From Hanstruepera ponticola (GTDB taxonomy: Bacteria > Bacteroidota > Bacteroidia > Flavobacteriales > Flavobacteriaceae): DNA of 64,000 nucleotides. Below, one piece after another: positions 8,171-17,477 of the stretch. Location: the NCBI RefSeq assembly GCF_012931685.1, contig NZ_JABANC010000001.1, positions 1,054,001-1,118,000 of the forward strand, read 5' to 3'. Below the pieces are notes generated by a model, which worked only from the letters and a program-made list of their open reading frames with translations, searched no databases and was not told the DNA's origin. The position numbers and the translations under genes are program-made. Position 1 is the stretch's first letter. Each line of letters starts with the position of its first letter.

Positions 8171-9481
8171 ATGACAAATGCATTTGTAGAAGAACTACGT
8201 TGGAGAGGTATGGTACATGATATTATGCCAGGAACTGAAGAGCAACTCAATAAAGAAATGACAACGGCATATATTGGGTTTGATCCAACCTCTGATTCGT
8301 TGCACATTGGTAGTTTGGTACCTATTATTTTATTAGTGCATTTAGAGAAAGCAGGACATAAACCAATTGCTTTGGTTGGAGGTGCAACAGGTATGATTGG
8401 TGATCCTTCAGGGAAAAGCGATGAACGTAATTTACTGGACGAAAGCACATTAAATCATAATGTTGCCGGAATAAAAAATGTGTTATCTAGATTCTTGAAT
8501 TTTGATTCAGAAGCGAAGAACGCGCCAGTTTTAGTGAATAACTATGATTGGATGAAAGATTTCACGTTTATAGATTTTGCTCGTGATGTAGGAAAGCGAA
8601 TTACTGTAAATTATATGATGGCAAAGGATTCTGTAAAGAAGCGTTTGTCTGGGGAAGATGGCAGTGTTGGTATGTCATTTACAGAGTTCACATATCAGCT
8701 TATTCAAGGGTACGATTTTTACCATTTACATAAAACACATAATTGTATGTTGCAAATGGGAGGAAGTGATCAATGGGGAAATATTACAACAGGGACTGAA
8801 TTGGTAAGGCGTATGAATGTTGGTGAAGAGGCTAAAGCTTACGCAATGACCTGTCCTTTAATCACCAAGGCCGACGGTTCTAAATTTGGTAAAAGTGAAG
8901 GTGGTAATATTTGGTTAGATGCTGATAAAACTTCAGTATACAAATTTTACCAATTCTGGTTAAATACGTCTGACGAGGATGCAGAAAAGTACATCAAGAT
9001 TTTTACATTTTTAGATAAAGCAACGATTAACAGTCTAATTTCAGAACATCAAGAGCAACCTCATTTGCGTTTACTTCAAAAAAGATTAGCAGAAGAGATA
9101 ACTACTTTCGTTCACTCTAAAGAAGAATATGATAATGCCGAAAAAGCATCAAATATATTATTTAGCAAATCCTTTAATGAAGATATTAGAACCTTGAACG
9201 AAAAAACCTTTTTGGATGTTTTTGAAGGTGTTCCTCAAGCTGAAATTTCACGTTCAGATTTTGATGAAGGTTTAGATATGATTGGAGCACTTTCAGCTAA
9301 AACAAATTTTCTAGCTTCAAACGGTGAAGCACGAAGAGCTCTAAAAGAGAATTCGGTTTCAATCAACAAAGAAAAAGTAAACGAAAGCTATATCATTAGC
9401 AAGACTGATTTGATAAATGACACCTATGTTATTATCAATAAAGGAAAGAAAAACACCTATATTATAAAAGTTGTTGAATAA
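8171..9481 (+). CDS. tyrS: Tyrosine--tRNA ligase
   Basis: This is a class I aminoacyl-tRNA synthetase that charges tRNA-Tyr. The HIGH-type signature is HIGS at residues 45-48 and the KMSKS-type signature is KFGKS near residue 237. The tyrosine-specific segments [19 protein letters not shown] and [11 protein letters not shown] are present, and an S4-like RNA-binding domain occupies about residues 370-436. The length of 436 is normal for the TyrS1 type. It is monocistronic and followed directly by a strong terminator that begins in its stop codon. Confidence 0.97.
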   Translation: MTNAFVEELRWRGMVHDIMPGTEEQLNKEMTTAYIGFDPTSDSLHIGSLVPIILLVHLEKAGHKPIALVGGATGMIGDPSGKSDERNLLDESTLNHNVAGIKNVLSRFLNFDSEAKNAPVLVNNYDWMKDFTFIDFARDVGKRITVNYMMAKDSVKKRLSGEDGSVGMSFTEFTYQLIQGYDFYHLHKTHNCMLQMGGSDQWGNITTGTELVRRMNVGEEAKAYAMTCPLITKADGSKFGKSEGGNIWLDADKTSVYKFYQFWLNTSDEDAEKYIKIFTFLDKATINSLISEHQEQPHLRLLQKRLAEEITTFVHSKEEYDNAEKASNILFSKSFNEDIRTLNEKTFLDVFEGVPQAEISRSDFDEGLDMIGALSAKTNFLASNGEARRALKENSVSINKEKVNESYIISKTDLINDTYVIINKGKKNTYIIKVVE

Positions 9482-9510
9482 GAAAACGCCTGAATTATCA
9501 GGCGTTTTCT
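9481..9510 (+). terminator. Strong hairpin terminator after tyrS
   Basis: A 13-bp perfect stem, AGAAAACGCCTGA paired with TCAGGCGTTTTCT around an ATTA loop, starts at the last base of the tyrS stop codon. The T run after the stem is short. Confidence 0.85.
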
Positions 9511-9581
9511 ATTAACCAACCAGCTAAAAAAATAAGTTTTCTTTTTCTAGCAAGACTTTTGTCGTTAATTAGGCTTTTAAC

Positions 9582-10562
9582 TTACAAAGCCATTAGATTA
9601 CATCCTCTAATATCAGAATTGTCAAATCTTCCAATAATTTCAAAAGAGCCATCAGTATGAACGCGACCAAGATCTTGGGTCGCGATAAACGAACAAGAAT
9701 TAATATTGGCTAAATCAATTATATTGATTCCTCCCGTTTTGTTGTTTTTTTGAATTGATAAAGCGTCTTCTGGGTCTCGTGTTAAAACTTTCATCCAATT
9801 TGGACATTTAAAAGTTCCATTTCCAGGAGAATATGCTTGGCTTAATAATTCTGTCATACCGTATTCACTATGAATGGTATTAACTCCAAAGCCATTTTTT
9901 AGAATAGCGTGCAGCTCATCTCTAATGATTTCTTTGCGCCTACCCTTCATACCACCAGTTTCCATAACAATCGTGTTTTTTAATTTAAACTGATGTTTTT
10001 CAACCAAGTCTAGAAGAGCAAAGGAGACACCTATCAACATAACTTTCTTTGAACTTTCATCAAGCTTCTCTAGCTTTGATATTAATTCGTCAAGATTGTT
10101 TAAATAAAAACCACTATCGGCATTCATGGATTTTTTTATAAGCTTATCTACCATATAAACTAATGAAGATCCATCACGTTCCAAATAGGATGGAAGCAAT
10201 GCTAAAATGGTATAGTCTTCAATACTTCCATAAAAGTGATAGAACCCATTTAAAAAACTATTTTCATACAAATTTAAATCGGTTATAAAATGTTTACTGG
10301 CCATTGAACCCGTTGTTCCAGAACTTGTAAATGTTTTAATGACTGGGCTTTGAGAACTTAATACAGGTTTTGATTTGAAGAACTCAATAGGTAAAAAAGG
10401 AATATCATGTATTGATTGTACTTCACTTGGATGCTTGTAAAGTAAATCACAAAATGAACGATAAACAGTATTATTTTCAAATTGAAACCGAAAAATAGTT
10501 AAAGCTAATTCTTCAAAACTAGCATCAGATTTAATGTTGAAAATAGCTTTACTGTCTATCAT
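9582..10562 (-). CDS. LuxE/PaaK-family acyl-activating protein
   Basis: The 326-residue protein belongs to the LuxE acyl-protein synthetase / PaaK-like adenylate-forming family. The phosphate-binding motif FTSSGTTGS lies near residue 83, followed by VMETGGMKGRR, the SEYGMTELLSQAY motif and a C-terminal DLGRVHTDGSFEIIGRFD that fits the adenylate-binding hinge. LuxE enzymes activate fatty acids, and many flavobacterial homologues are annotated only as acyl transferases. It stands alone, with a terminator between it and the upstream T9SS gene's start region on the same strand. The natural substrate cannot be inferred. Confidence 0.8.
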   Translation of the reverse strand: MIDSKAIFNIKSDASFEELALTIFRFQFENNTVYRSFCDLLYKHPSEVQSIHDIPFLPIEFFKSKPVLSSQSPVIKTFTSSGTTGSMASKHFITDLNLYENSFLNGFYHFYGSIEDYTILALLPSYLERDGSSLVYMVDKLIKKSMNADSGFYLNNLDELISKLEKLDESSKKVMLIGVSFALLDLVEKHQFKLKNTIVMETGGMKGRRKEIIRDELHAILKNGFGVNTIHSEYGMTELLSQAYSPGNGTFKCPNWMKVLTRDPEDALSIQKNNKTGGINIIDLANINSCSFIATQDLGRVHTDGSFEIIGRFDNSDIRGCNLMAL

Positions 10563-10586
10563 ACTGTAAAAATATGCAAAAATAAA

Positions 10587-10611
10587 AAGCGCTGCCTATT
10601 TGGCAGCGCTT
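10587..10611 (-). terminator. Terminator of the minus-strand T9SS gene
   Basis: Ten-bp stem AAGCGCTGCC / GGCAGCGCTT with a five-base loop. On the minus strand it is followed by a T-rich run (TTTTTATTTTT). It lies just after the stop of the gene at 10634-12361. Confidence 0.88.
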
Positions 10612-10633
10612 ATATATTATAAAAGCAGTTCGT

Positions 10634-12361
10634 TTATTTAACCACTAATTTTTTAGTAATTGATTTTCCGTTTTGAGATATCTGTAAAATATAAATACCT
10701 GTATTTAAACTAGAAACATTAACTCGATTGTTAATGACATTTGTATTTACAACACGTTTACCTAAAACATCATAAATAGCTACAGACATATCATTGCTAT
10801 TTGAAGATGTAATGTTAACATAACCACTAGTAACAGGATTAGGGTAAACATTAAATTCACTGGTTTCAAAATTATCAACTGTTAAAGTAAGCTCGTTTAA
10901 AGAACGTGCTGTTACTTGAGGAGTAGCGCCAAATTCAGAAACAATAACAATCATATTGTTATTTCCTGCAGGTATGGTTTCGCCAATATAATCCACTTCA
11001 GTAGCGTCAAAAGCTGTTCTGAATGTCATTGAAGAGCCACCTTGCAAAGAAGACGTATCATTAATCAAATAATCTTGATCTTCAACAAATGTGCTTCCTG
11101 CATCTGTAAAAAAAGCATCGTTAATTTGAACGATTTGTGATTCATATGGCTCCCAATCATTCAACAACGTAGCAATAGTGACAACTTGTGGTGTAATTGT
11201 TGATCCAGCAACAACCGCTGGGTTAACAGTAGGTACAAATTGAAGTACTCCTCCAAAAGAAGAAGATTGCCCTACAAGACCACTCATGCCATCACCAATA
11301 GAAAATGAGTTAGTGATTGTACCAGCACTATCATCAATTAATATGGCTGCACTATCATCTTGAATGTATTTTTGATTTCTATTGCTGGCATCTCTTACAA
11401 ATGTTACTGTTGGTGTATTTTGTAATTCGTAATAACCACCTGTTCCATTAGTTTCAATTTCTGTTCTTAAAGCAGCAATATTAGCTACAGGAGTTGGCGC
11501 TAATACATCAAAAATAACAGTGGTTGATACACCAATAGGTTGATGACTATTGTCAACCAAATTCATGGTAATAAAATAAGAACCACCATTTGTTACAGCT
11601 ATTATTTCATCATCTGTATCATACTTCATTGGTTGTGCCACATCACCAGAACCACTATCTATAGTCCAGTGAATATGACCGTCACCAGTACCACCATTTC
11701 CAGGTAACTCATCAACAACAAAATTTTGAACGTTAATTGATAATGTTACCATTGTTGTTCCCGGAGGAAAGAATGCACCATCTGTTGGAGACGTAATTGA
11801 AATACTTGGTGTATTGGCTGCCGTAAAAGTTTGACCAGTGTTAACAGCTCCATATGTGTTGGCTTGAGCTGGTGCCCAAGTAAACTCTTCATAGGTATCA
11901 CCTGTGCCAGTTAATTGAAGCGAGTGACCTATTGGAGTTGAACTTGTTTCAGCAACACCAATATCAGTAGAAGTCATACCATTTGCAGTTCCATCGGTTG
12001 CAGTAAGTTCACCTTCATAGCTTAAAAATTGAATAACTGTTCCGCCATCATCAACAAGAGCGATTGCATCTGGAGAACCATTCTGTAAACTAGCAGTTAA
12101 GAAATTCAAGGTGCCATAACCGGCTTGTTGGTCAGCAATAGTACCACTTAAATTAAAGGTATCATAAAGTGCTCCATTACTACCGTTATAAGCTTCAATA
12201 GTCCATCCAGTTAAATCGGTTCCTGCTGGACCTGCTATTTCAACAGCTTCGTCAACATCACCACCAGCATTATCATAATGTAGTTCATTGATAAATACAG
12301 TAGTTTGACTAAACGCTGCGAATGAGATTAAAGTAAAAAGTAAAAAGTAAAGTTTTTTCAT
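10634..12361 (-). CDS. Secreted lamin-tail/DUF5689-like protein with T9SS sorting domain
   Basis: The 575-residue protein has a signal peptide (about 1-18). Next comes a lamin-tail-like domain beginning VFINELHYDNAGGDVDE (about 22-170), then a region with ISITSPTDGAFFPPG typical of extracellular Ig-like modules. An OB-fold-like region of the DUF5689/nuclease-associated type (about 295-490) follows, with a C-terminal T9SS type A sorting domain (YPNPVTSGYVNI to KKLVVK). This arrangement is found at the front of large secreted flavobacterial nucleases, but no endonuclease catalytic domain is present. It is probably a surface or matrix protein. The role is inferred only from domain company. Confidence 0.82.
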   Translation of the reverse strand: MKKLYFLLFTLISFAAFSQTTVFINELHYDNAGGDVDEAVEIAGPAGTDLTGWTIEAYNGSNGALYDTFNLSGTIADQQAGYGTLNFLTASLQNGSPDAIALVDDGGTVIQFLSYEGELTATDGTANGMTSTDIGVAETSSTPIGHSLQLTGTGDTYEEFTWAPAQANTYGAVNTGQTFTAANTPSISITSPTDGAFFPPGTTMVTLSINVQNFVVDELPGNGGTGDGHIHWTIDSGSGDVAQPMKYDTDDEIIAVTNGGSYFITMNLVDNSHQPIGVSTTVIFDVLAPTPVANIAALRTEIETNGTGGYYELQNTPTVTFVRDASNRNQKYIQDDSAAILIDDSAGTITNSFSIGDGMSGLVGQSSSFGGVLQFVPTVNPAVVAGSTITPQVVTIATLLNDWEPYESQIVQINDAFFTDAGSTFVEDQDYLINDTSSLQGGSSMTFRTAFDATEVDYIGETIPAGNNNMIVIVSEFGATPQVTARSLNELTLTVDNFETSEFNVYPNPVTSGYVNITSSNSNDMSVAIYDVLGKRVVNTNVINNRVNVSSLNTGIYILQISQNGKSITKKLVVK

Positions 12362-12459
12362 AATTAAAAAATATAAAATTAGGTAAACAAATATATGTAG
12401 AATTTAGGGTTTTTTCTAATTAAAAAAACCTCAATATGCTTTTTTACAATATGATAACA

Positions 12460-12795
12460 CTACTTAACAATTAGTTTACGCGTTGCACTAAAACCATTTT
12501 CAGTTACTTTAATGACATAAACACCAGGTTTTAATTTGGAAATATTAAGTTCTTTACCATAAAGTGTAATAGATAATATTTCTTTTCCTAATACATTGAA
12601 AATAGCAACTTGTTTTGTGAAGTCATTTTTTGAAACAATGAATAATTTGCCGTTGCTTGTAGGGTTTGGGTATATTGATAAATCTTCAATAGATGAAATG
12701 GTCTGATTGTTTTTATCAAAAGTGGATTGCGCATTACTAGTATGCAGAAAAGCACTGACAACAAATAATATAAAAAAAGTAATTTTTTTACCCAT
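12460..12795 (-). CDS. Orphan T9SS sorting domain protein without cargo
   Basis: The 111-residue protein consists of a signal peptide (1-22, ending near SNAQ), a linker of about 17 residues and a complete T9SS type A sorting domain (IYPNPTSNGKLFI, LGKEIL, LKPGVYVIKV, terminal RKLIVK). There is essentially no cargo domain. It reads intact, with no frameshift or stop suggesting a decayed longer gene immediately upstream. It lies about 100 bases before the larger T9SS gene on the same strand. It may be a remnant of a longer secreted protein or a small exported protein in its own right. Confidence 0.75.
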   Translation of the reverse strand: MGKKITFFILFVVSAFLHTSNAQSTFDKNNQTISSIEDLSIYPNPTSNGKLFIVSKNDFTKQVAIFNVLGKEILSITLYGKELNISKLKPGVYVIKVTENGFSATRKLIVK

Positions 12796-12985
12796 ATAGA
12801 TAAGGTTAATACTTACAAGTTAGGAATTATATTCAATTTGTATGCCAAATTAAATGTTAAAATAGAATTTCATACGTTTAAATTTACAAAATTGTAATCT
12901 TAAAGTTACTTAAACGTTATTTGTGTTATTTTATAGTTTTAATCTTTGTTATTAATTTTATCTTTACTGTTCAGATTAATACAAT

Positions 12986-13669
12986 ATGAAGAAAAAAGAC
13001 ATTACAATATTATTGGTAGATGATGAACCAGATATTTTAGAAATAGTTGGTTACAATTTATCTGCTGAAGGTTATCAAATAATTACGGCTTCAAACGGAA
13101 TAGAAGCTGTTAAAAAAGCCAAAAAAGAAAAGCCTCAACTTATTGTAATGGATGTTATGATGCCAGAAATGGATGGCATAGAAGCTTGCGAGCAAATAAG
13201 AAAGGTACCAGAGTTAAGTGATACTATCATTACATTCTTGACAGCGCGAGGAGAAGACTATTCTCAAGTTGCTGGTTTTGATGCAGGTGCTGATGACTAT
13301 ATAACCAAACCTATTAAGCCTAAAGTTTTAGTCAGTAAAGTGAAAGCATTATTAAGAAGACTAAAAGATGAAGAAGCTTCTGATTCTATCCTGAAATTGG
13401 GCCCTTTAGTTATTAATCGTGATGAATATAAAATCACTTTAAAGGGTGAAGAGATTATTTTGCCAAGAAAAGAATTTGAATTATTATCTTTATTGGCATC
13501 AAAACCAGGCAAAGTATTTAAACGAGAAGATATTCTAGATAAGGTTTGGGGTAATGAAGTTGTTGTTGGTGGTCGGACCATTGATGTTCATATTAGGAAG
13601 CTCAGGGAAAAGATAGGAGACAAATCGTTTAAAACTGTGAAAGGCGTTGGTTATAAGTTTGTTGACTAA
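12986..13669 (+). CDS. OmpR/PhoB-family response regulator
   Basis: The 227-residue protein has a receiver domain with acidic pair D12-D13, phospho-acceptor D56 in VMDVMMPEMDG, and DDYITKPIKP carrying the conserved lysine. A winged-helix DNA-binding domain follows (about 130-227; ILPRKEFELLSLL, GGRTIDVHIRKLREKIG, VKGVGYKF). It is closest in style to PhoB/PhoP regulators. Its stop overlaps the start of the histidine kinase gene by one base, so it forms a coupled two-component pair. A phosphate role is plausible by family but is not shown; no pst or pho genes are adjacent. Confidence 0.92.
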   Translation: MKKKDITILLVDDEPDILEIVGYNLSAEGYQIITASNGIEAVKKAKKEKPQLIVMDVMMPEMDGIEACEQIRKVPELSDTIITFLTARGEDYSQVAGFDAGADDYITKPIKPKVLVSKVKALLRRLKDEEASDSILKLGPLVINRDEYKITLKGEEIILPRKEFELLSLLASKPGKVFKREDILDKVWGNEVVVGGRTIDVHIRKLREKIGDKSFKTVKGVGYKFVD

Positions 13670-14706
13670 TGCAAAAAATCAAAAAAACGTATAAGTTTGC
13701 GATTAAGACATCGCTCTATTTATCTATAATCTTAACACTCCTATTGAGTGTTTTTTTATATTTCACCAATACCTTAAGTTGGATAGTTATACCACTGTTA
13801 CTCGTGTTTTGGTTACTTTCATTTATTACAATTCAGTATCGAGTTGAACGCTTTATCTATAGAAGAGTAAAAAAAATATATGACGATTTAACACTTCTTG
13901 AAGCTACAACATTAAGAAATCAACCCATCACGACTGATATGGCAACGCTTACAAGAGAAATTGATAAGTATGCTAAAGATAAAAAGCTAGAGATAGAAAC
14001 TTTAAAGGTTAGAGAAGAGTACCGAAAGGAATTTTTAGGAAATGTATCGCACGAATTAAAAACACCATTATTTACTGTGCAAGGTTACTTACTTACTTTA
14101 ATAGATGGCGCTATTGAAGACAAAAAAATTCGAACTAAATATTTAAATAGAGCCAATAAAGGTGTTGAACGACTCATTTATATTGTAAAGGACTTGGATA
14201 TGATTACCAAGTTGGAAGTTGGTGATTTAAGTTTGAATAAAGAATCATTTGACATTGTTGAGCTTATTCAAAGTGTTTTTGATTTACTGGAAATGAAAGC
14301 TGCCAAAAAGAAGATTTCCTTAACCTTTGACATGGATTATTCCAAACCTATTATGGTATTTGCTGATAAAGAACGTATGCAGCAAGTATTGACCAATCTA
14401 ATAGTTAATTCCATTAAATATGGCCGAGAAAAAGGTACCACAGAAGTGAGTATTGAAAATCTCATCAAAAACAAAGTTATAGTAAGAGTGACTGATAATG
14501 GTGAAGGTATAGCCAATGAACACTTAAAAAGAATTTTTGAACGCTTTTATCGTGTTGATAAAAGTGGGTCAAGAAAAGAAGGAGGCTCTGGTCTTGGGCT
14601 TTCAATTGTAAAGCACATTATTGAAGCACACAACGAACGTATTTATATTGAAAGTGAAGTTGACGTAGGCAGTGAATTTTCATTCAGTTTGGAAAAGGCT
14701 GAATAA
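13669..14706 (+). CDS. PhoR-like sensor histidine kinase
   Basis: The 345-residue kinase has two membrane helices near the N-terminus (about 12-31 and 35-54) with almost no periplasmic loop, then a coiled linker. The HisKA domain contains FLGNVSHELKTP with the phospho-histidine near residue 128. The ATPase domain shows the N box NSIKYGRE, DNGEGI and GGSGLGLSIVKHI. The absence of a sensory loop suggests sensing within the membrane or through partner proteins, as in PhoR. It is coupled to the regulator gene at 12986. Its last 27 bases overlap the convergent glycosyltransferase gene. Confidence 0.92.
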   Translation: MQKIKKTYKFAIKTSLYLSIILTLLLSVFLYFTNTLSWIVIPLLLVFWLLSFITIQYRVERFIYRRVKKIYDDLTLLEATTLRNQPITTDMATLTREIDKYAKDKKLEIETLKVREEYRKEFLGNVSHELKTPLFTVQGYLLTLIDGAIEDKKIRTKYLNRANKGVERLIYIVKDLDMITKLEVGDLSLNKESFDIVELIQSVFDLLEMKAAKKKISLTFDMDYSKPIMVFADKERMQQVLTNLIVNSIKYGREKGTTEVSIENLIKNKVIVRVTDNGEGIANEHLKRIFERFYRVDKSGSRKEGGSGLGLSIVKHIIEAHNERIYIESEVDVGSEFSFSLEKAE

Positions 14707-15741
14707 TTCCTTGTAATTTATTTCATAATCAAAAGTTTTAAGGCCATTAAATTCAGTTATATCATCAAGCTTTTGAATTGAAAACTCGTCTTGATTACAA
14801 CTAGGTACAAGTTTGTTTTTACTTAAGAGGTCTGCTAAATATTCTTGTTCAAATTGTCCAGGTGTAGGAATAAAAAAGGCTTTCTTCCCTAATTTTGCAA
14901 AATCCATAATAGTGGTATAACCAGATCGTGAGATTACCAGTTCACTGCTGTTCAAAGAGTCTTCAAGTAAATTACTGGTCATGTAGTTGTAGAAGGTAAT
15001 ATTGCCTTGACTCTCTTTTTTAATCTCTCTTTCAACTAGCCCTTTTACAAATAATATTGCTCCTGAATATTGTTGTAATTCAATTGTGAGTTTTTGCTCT
15101 AAAATGCTGCGTTGTGGTTCTGGACCGGATAACAAAACCATAATATCATATGTAATTGGTAAAGCAGCTTTTTTAAAACGACTTACAGGCCCTATGTATC
15201 TTAACTTCATGTCTGATGCGTCAACATGACCTAATTTACCACTTAAGTTGGGTTCTTCTCTATAATCAGGAACCCAACATTCATTAAATTTCCGAATAAT
15301 TTTTTCATGCATTTTAGTGCTCAACCATGTGGTGCTACCACTCAACACTTGTAATTGATGGGTAATAAATACTGATGATACTTTTTTAGAATAAACACCA
15401 AATCTATTGTCAGATATAATTCCTGAAATGTTATAGTTCTCAACAATTTGTGAAGTAGCTTTTTTTTCAGCCTGTATGTTTTTCAGAATTCTAGGCGAGT
15501 CTTTTAATAGTTTGTATTTAAATAGCTTGCCTATTTTGGAATAAGTGATATTGTAAGACGGTAGAGTTAAGCATGTTAAATTAGGATATTCTTTTTTTAA
15601 TAATTCTAAGGCTGCTCCATCGCTGGCTATAATGGGATCAAAGTCATGATTAATAAGCGCATTAATAACAGGAATACATCTTGTTGCATGCCCTAATCCC
15701 CAATTTAGAGGTGCTATTAAAATACGTTTTTTGTGAGCCAT
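14680..15741 (-). CDS. MurG-like glycosyltransferase (GT-B fold)
   Basis: The protein starts MAHKKRILIAPLNWGLGHATRC; the GLGHATR segment is the donor-site glycine loop of MurG-like and related GT-B enzymes. A C-terminal lobe holds LVISRSGYTTIMDFAKLGKKAFFIPTP, the UDP-sugar binding region, followed by FEQEYLADLL. I use the ATG at 15741 (353 residues) rather than an in-frame TTG nine bases upstream. It transfers a sugar from a nucleotide donor to an unknown acceptor. The 3' end overlaps the kinase gene by 27 bases on the opposite strand. Confidence 0.82.
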   Translation of the reverse strand: MAHKKRILIAPLNWGLGHATRCIPVINALINHDFDPIIASDGAALELLKKEYPNLTCLTLPSYNITYSKIGKLFKYKLLKDSPRILKNIQAEKKATSQIVENYNISGIISDNRFGVYSKKVSSVFITHQLQVLSGSTTWLSTKMHEKIIRKFNECWVPDYREEPNLSGKLGHVDASDMKLRYIGPVSRFKKAALPITYDIMVLLSGPEPQRSILEQKLTIELQQYSGAILFVKGLVEREIKKESQGNITFYNYMTSNLLEDSLNSSELVISRSGYTTIMDFAKLGKKAFFIPTPGQFEQEYLADLLSKNKLVPSCNQDEFSIQKLDDITEFNGLKTFDYEINYKELFSLFQTE

Positions 15742-15822
15742 TAAAAACAAAGGTAAGCATATATCTGCTTCAACATATTTCCGTAATTTTACCCAAACTT
15801 TTATAAATTATTAAATAATTCA

Positions 15823-16503
15823 GTGGGAAGTAAAAATAAACTCAAACGCTTTAAGGAAAACGAGACTTTTGATAATGTGGTACAGCCAACAAGAGATCAA
15901 TTAGTTAATATTGGATTCGATTTAAAAGGTAACTGGAATAGCGATTTTTTTAAAAATGAAAATCCAATTGTATTGGAACTTGGTTGTGGTAAAGGTGAGT
16001 ATTCTGTTTCGTTGGCCAAAAAATATCCTAACAAAAATTTTATTGGTATTGATATAAAAGGGGCTCGTTTTTGGCGAGGAGCAAAAACAGCTGTTGAAGA
16101 AAAGATAGAAAATGTTGGGTTTTTGAGAACTCAAATTGAACTGATAGACTATGCTTTTGCAGCCAACGAAGTAGATGAAATTTGGATTACGTTTCCTGAC
16201 CCGCAAATAAAGTACAAGCGCACAAAACATCGCATGACCAATTCAGAGTTTTTAAAACGTTACAAAACCATATTAAAGCCTGATGGCATAGTAAACCTTA
16301 AAACGGATAGTGAGTTTATGCATGGTTATACTTTAGGGTTATTGCATGGCGAAGGTCATGAAGTTTTGTACGCCAACCATAATGTATATAAACAGGAAGG
16401 TAGTCCAGAAGAAGTGACCAGTATTCAAACCTTTTACGAGAGTCAATATTTAGAACAAAACAAACCAATTACGTATATTAGGTTTAAAATCAAAGACTCT
16501 TGA
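15823..16503 (+). CDS. trmB: tRNA (guanosine(46)-N7)-methyltransferase
   Basis: The 226-residue SAM-dependent enzyme methylates G46 of the variable loop of tRNAs. The SAM motif LELGCGKGEYSV lies near residue 50, then FIGIDIKGARFWRGAK, and the TrmB signature WITFPDPQIKYKRTKHR near 124-140. The start is GTG (MGSKNKLKRF). It overlaps the LysE-family gene by 4 bases (TTGA), opening an operon of trmB, a LysE-type transporter and an alkyltransferase-like protein. Confidence 0.95.
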   Translation: MGSKNKLKRFKENETFDNVVQPTRDQLVNIGFDLKGNWNSDFFKNENPIVLELGCGKGEYSVSLAKKYPNKNFIGIDIKGARFWRGAKTAVEEKIENVGFLRTQIELIDYAFAANEVDEIWITFPDPQIKYKRTKHRMTNSEFLKRYKTILKPDGIVNLKTDSEFMHGYTLGLLHGEGHEVLYANHNVYKQEGSPEEVTSIQTFYESQYLEQNKPITYIRFKIKDS

Positions 16504-17129
16504 ATATAACAGTTGTATTTTTATCAGGATTTGTTGCAACATTTTTGGCCACATTGCCACCAGGTTTATTAAATATGACAGCTGCCAAAATTAGCTTAAA
16601 GGATGGGCATGCTCGTGGTATCACCTTTTCATTGGGAGCTTGTTTTGTTATTATTTTTCAAGCATTAATAGCCACGGTTTTTGCTAGATATTTAAATAAG
16701 CACCCTGATGTTATTGATGTCCTGCAACGAGTTGCTTTTGTTATTTTTGTTCTTATCAGTATTTATTTTTTATTCATTGCAAAAACGACAGATAAAAATG
16801 ACGAAAGTGTTGATGTAAAAAGTAAATCCAGTCGTTTTTTTCAAGGGGTGTTTTTGTCAAGTATCAATGTTTTTCCCATTCCTTTTCAAGCTTATATAGC
16901 TATTACCATAGCTTCATTTGGCTGGTTAGATTTTGATAATACCGGAATTACTGCCTATGTAGCTGGCGCTAGTTCAGGAGCTTTTGTAGCCTTATATATT
17001 TATATGTTTTTCTTTGAGAAAATAAAAGGCACTAAAATGACTTCTCAAAAGAGCATGAATCTTTTAATAGGAATCATTACTGCGGCCATAGCTATTATTA
17101 CTTTGATTAATATTATTAAAGAACTCTAA
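16500..17129 (+). CDS. LysE/RhtB-family transporter
   Basis: The 209-residue membrane protein has about six hydrophobic helices. The N-terminal pattern FLATLPPGLLNMTAAKISLKDG followed by GLGAC-like GITFSLGACFVI is the LysE/RhtB exporter signature. It starts with TTG, which overlaps the trmB stop by 4 bases. Its own stop overlaps the next ATG by one base (TAATG). LysE proteins export basic or neutral amino acids or related solutes, and the substrate here is unknown. The position between two nucleic-acid modification genes is probably incidental operon sharing. Confidence 0.85.
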   Translation: MNITVVFLSGFVATFLATLPPGLLNMTAAKISLKDGHARGITFSLGACFVIIFQALIATVFARYLNKHPDVIDVLQRVAFVIFVLISIYFLFIAKTTDKNDESVDVKSKSSRFFQGVFLSSINVFPIPFQAYIAITIASFGWLDFDNTGITAYVAGASSGAFVALYIYMFFFEKIKGTKMTSQKSMNLLIGIITAAIAIITLINIIKEL

Positions 17130-17458
17130 TGAAAGCCGAAACATTAAATTTCTTTGAAAAAGTATATGAAGTAGCTCGTCAAATTCCTTCTGGTCGTGTA
17201 ACGAGTTATGGTGCTATTGCAAAATTTCTTGGTGCTGCCAAAAGTGCCAGAATGGTGGGCTATGCTATGAATGGGTCTAGTGGTAAAGATGTGCCTGCTC
17301 ATCGCGTTGTAAACAGGCATGGTTTGCTGACTGGCAAGCACCATTTTGATGGTACCAACCTCATGCAACAATTATTGGAAAGTGAAGATGTTTTGGTTAT
17401 AGATAATCAAATACAAGATTTTGAAACCCTGTTTTGGGATCCGTCCAAAGAGATATAA
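17129..17458 (+). CDS. Alkyltransferase-like protein (ATL, MGMT family without catalytic cysteine)
   Basis: The 109-residue protein is the DNA-binding domain of the O6-alkylguanine-DNA alkyltransferase family: IPSGRVTSYGAIAKFLG helix-turn-helix segment and arginine finger region SARMVGYAM. The active-site PCHRV motif reads P56-A57-H58-R59-V60, so the acceptor cysteine is replaced by alanine. This defines ATL proteins, which bind alkylated guanine without removing the alkyl group and mark it for nucleotide excision repair. The gene is translationally coupled to the transporter upstream. A tryptophan (W103) close to the C-terminus lies outside the motif. Confidence 0.88.
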   Translation: MKAETLNFFEKVYEVARQIPSGRVTSYGAIAKFLGAAKSARMVGYAMNGSSGKDVPAHRVVNRHGLLTGKHHFDGTNLMQQLLESEDVLVIDNQIQDFETLFWDPSKEI

Positions 17459-17477
17459 AAATGCTTATATTTATTGC

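Noticed and set aside
12408-12430. GGTTTTTT / AAAAAACC hairpin between the two minus-strand T9SS genes
   Set aside because: The stem is almost all A-T pairs and no T run follows on the minus strand; too weak to call a terminator.
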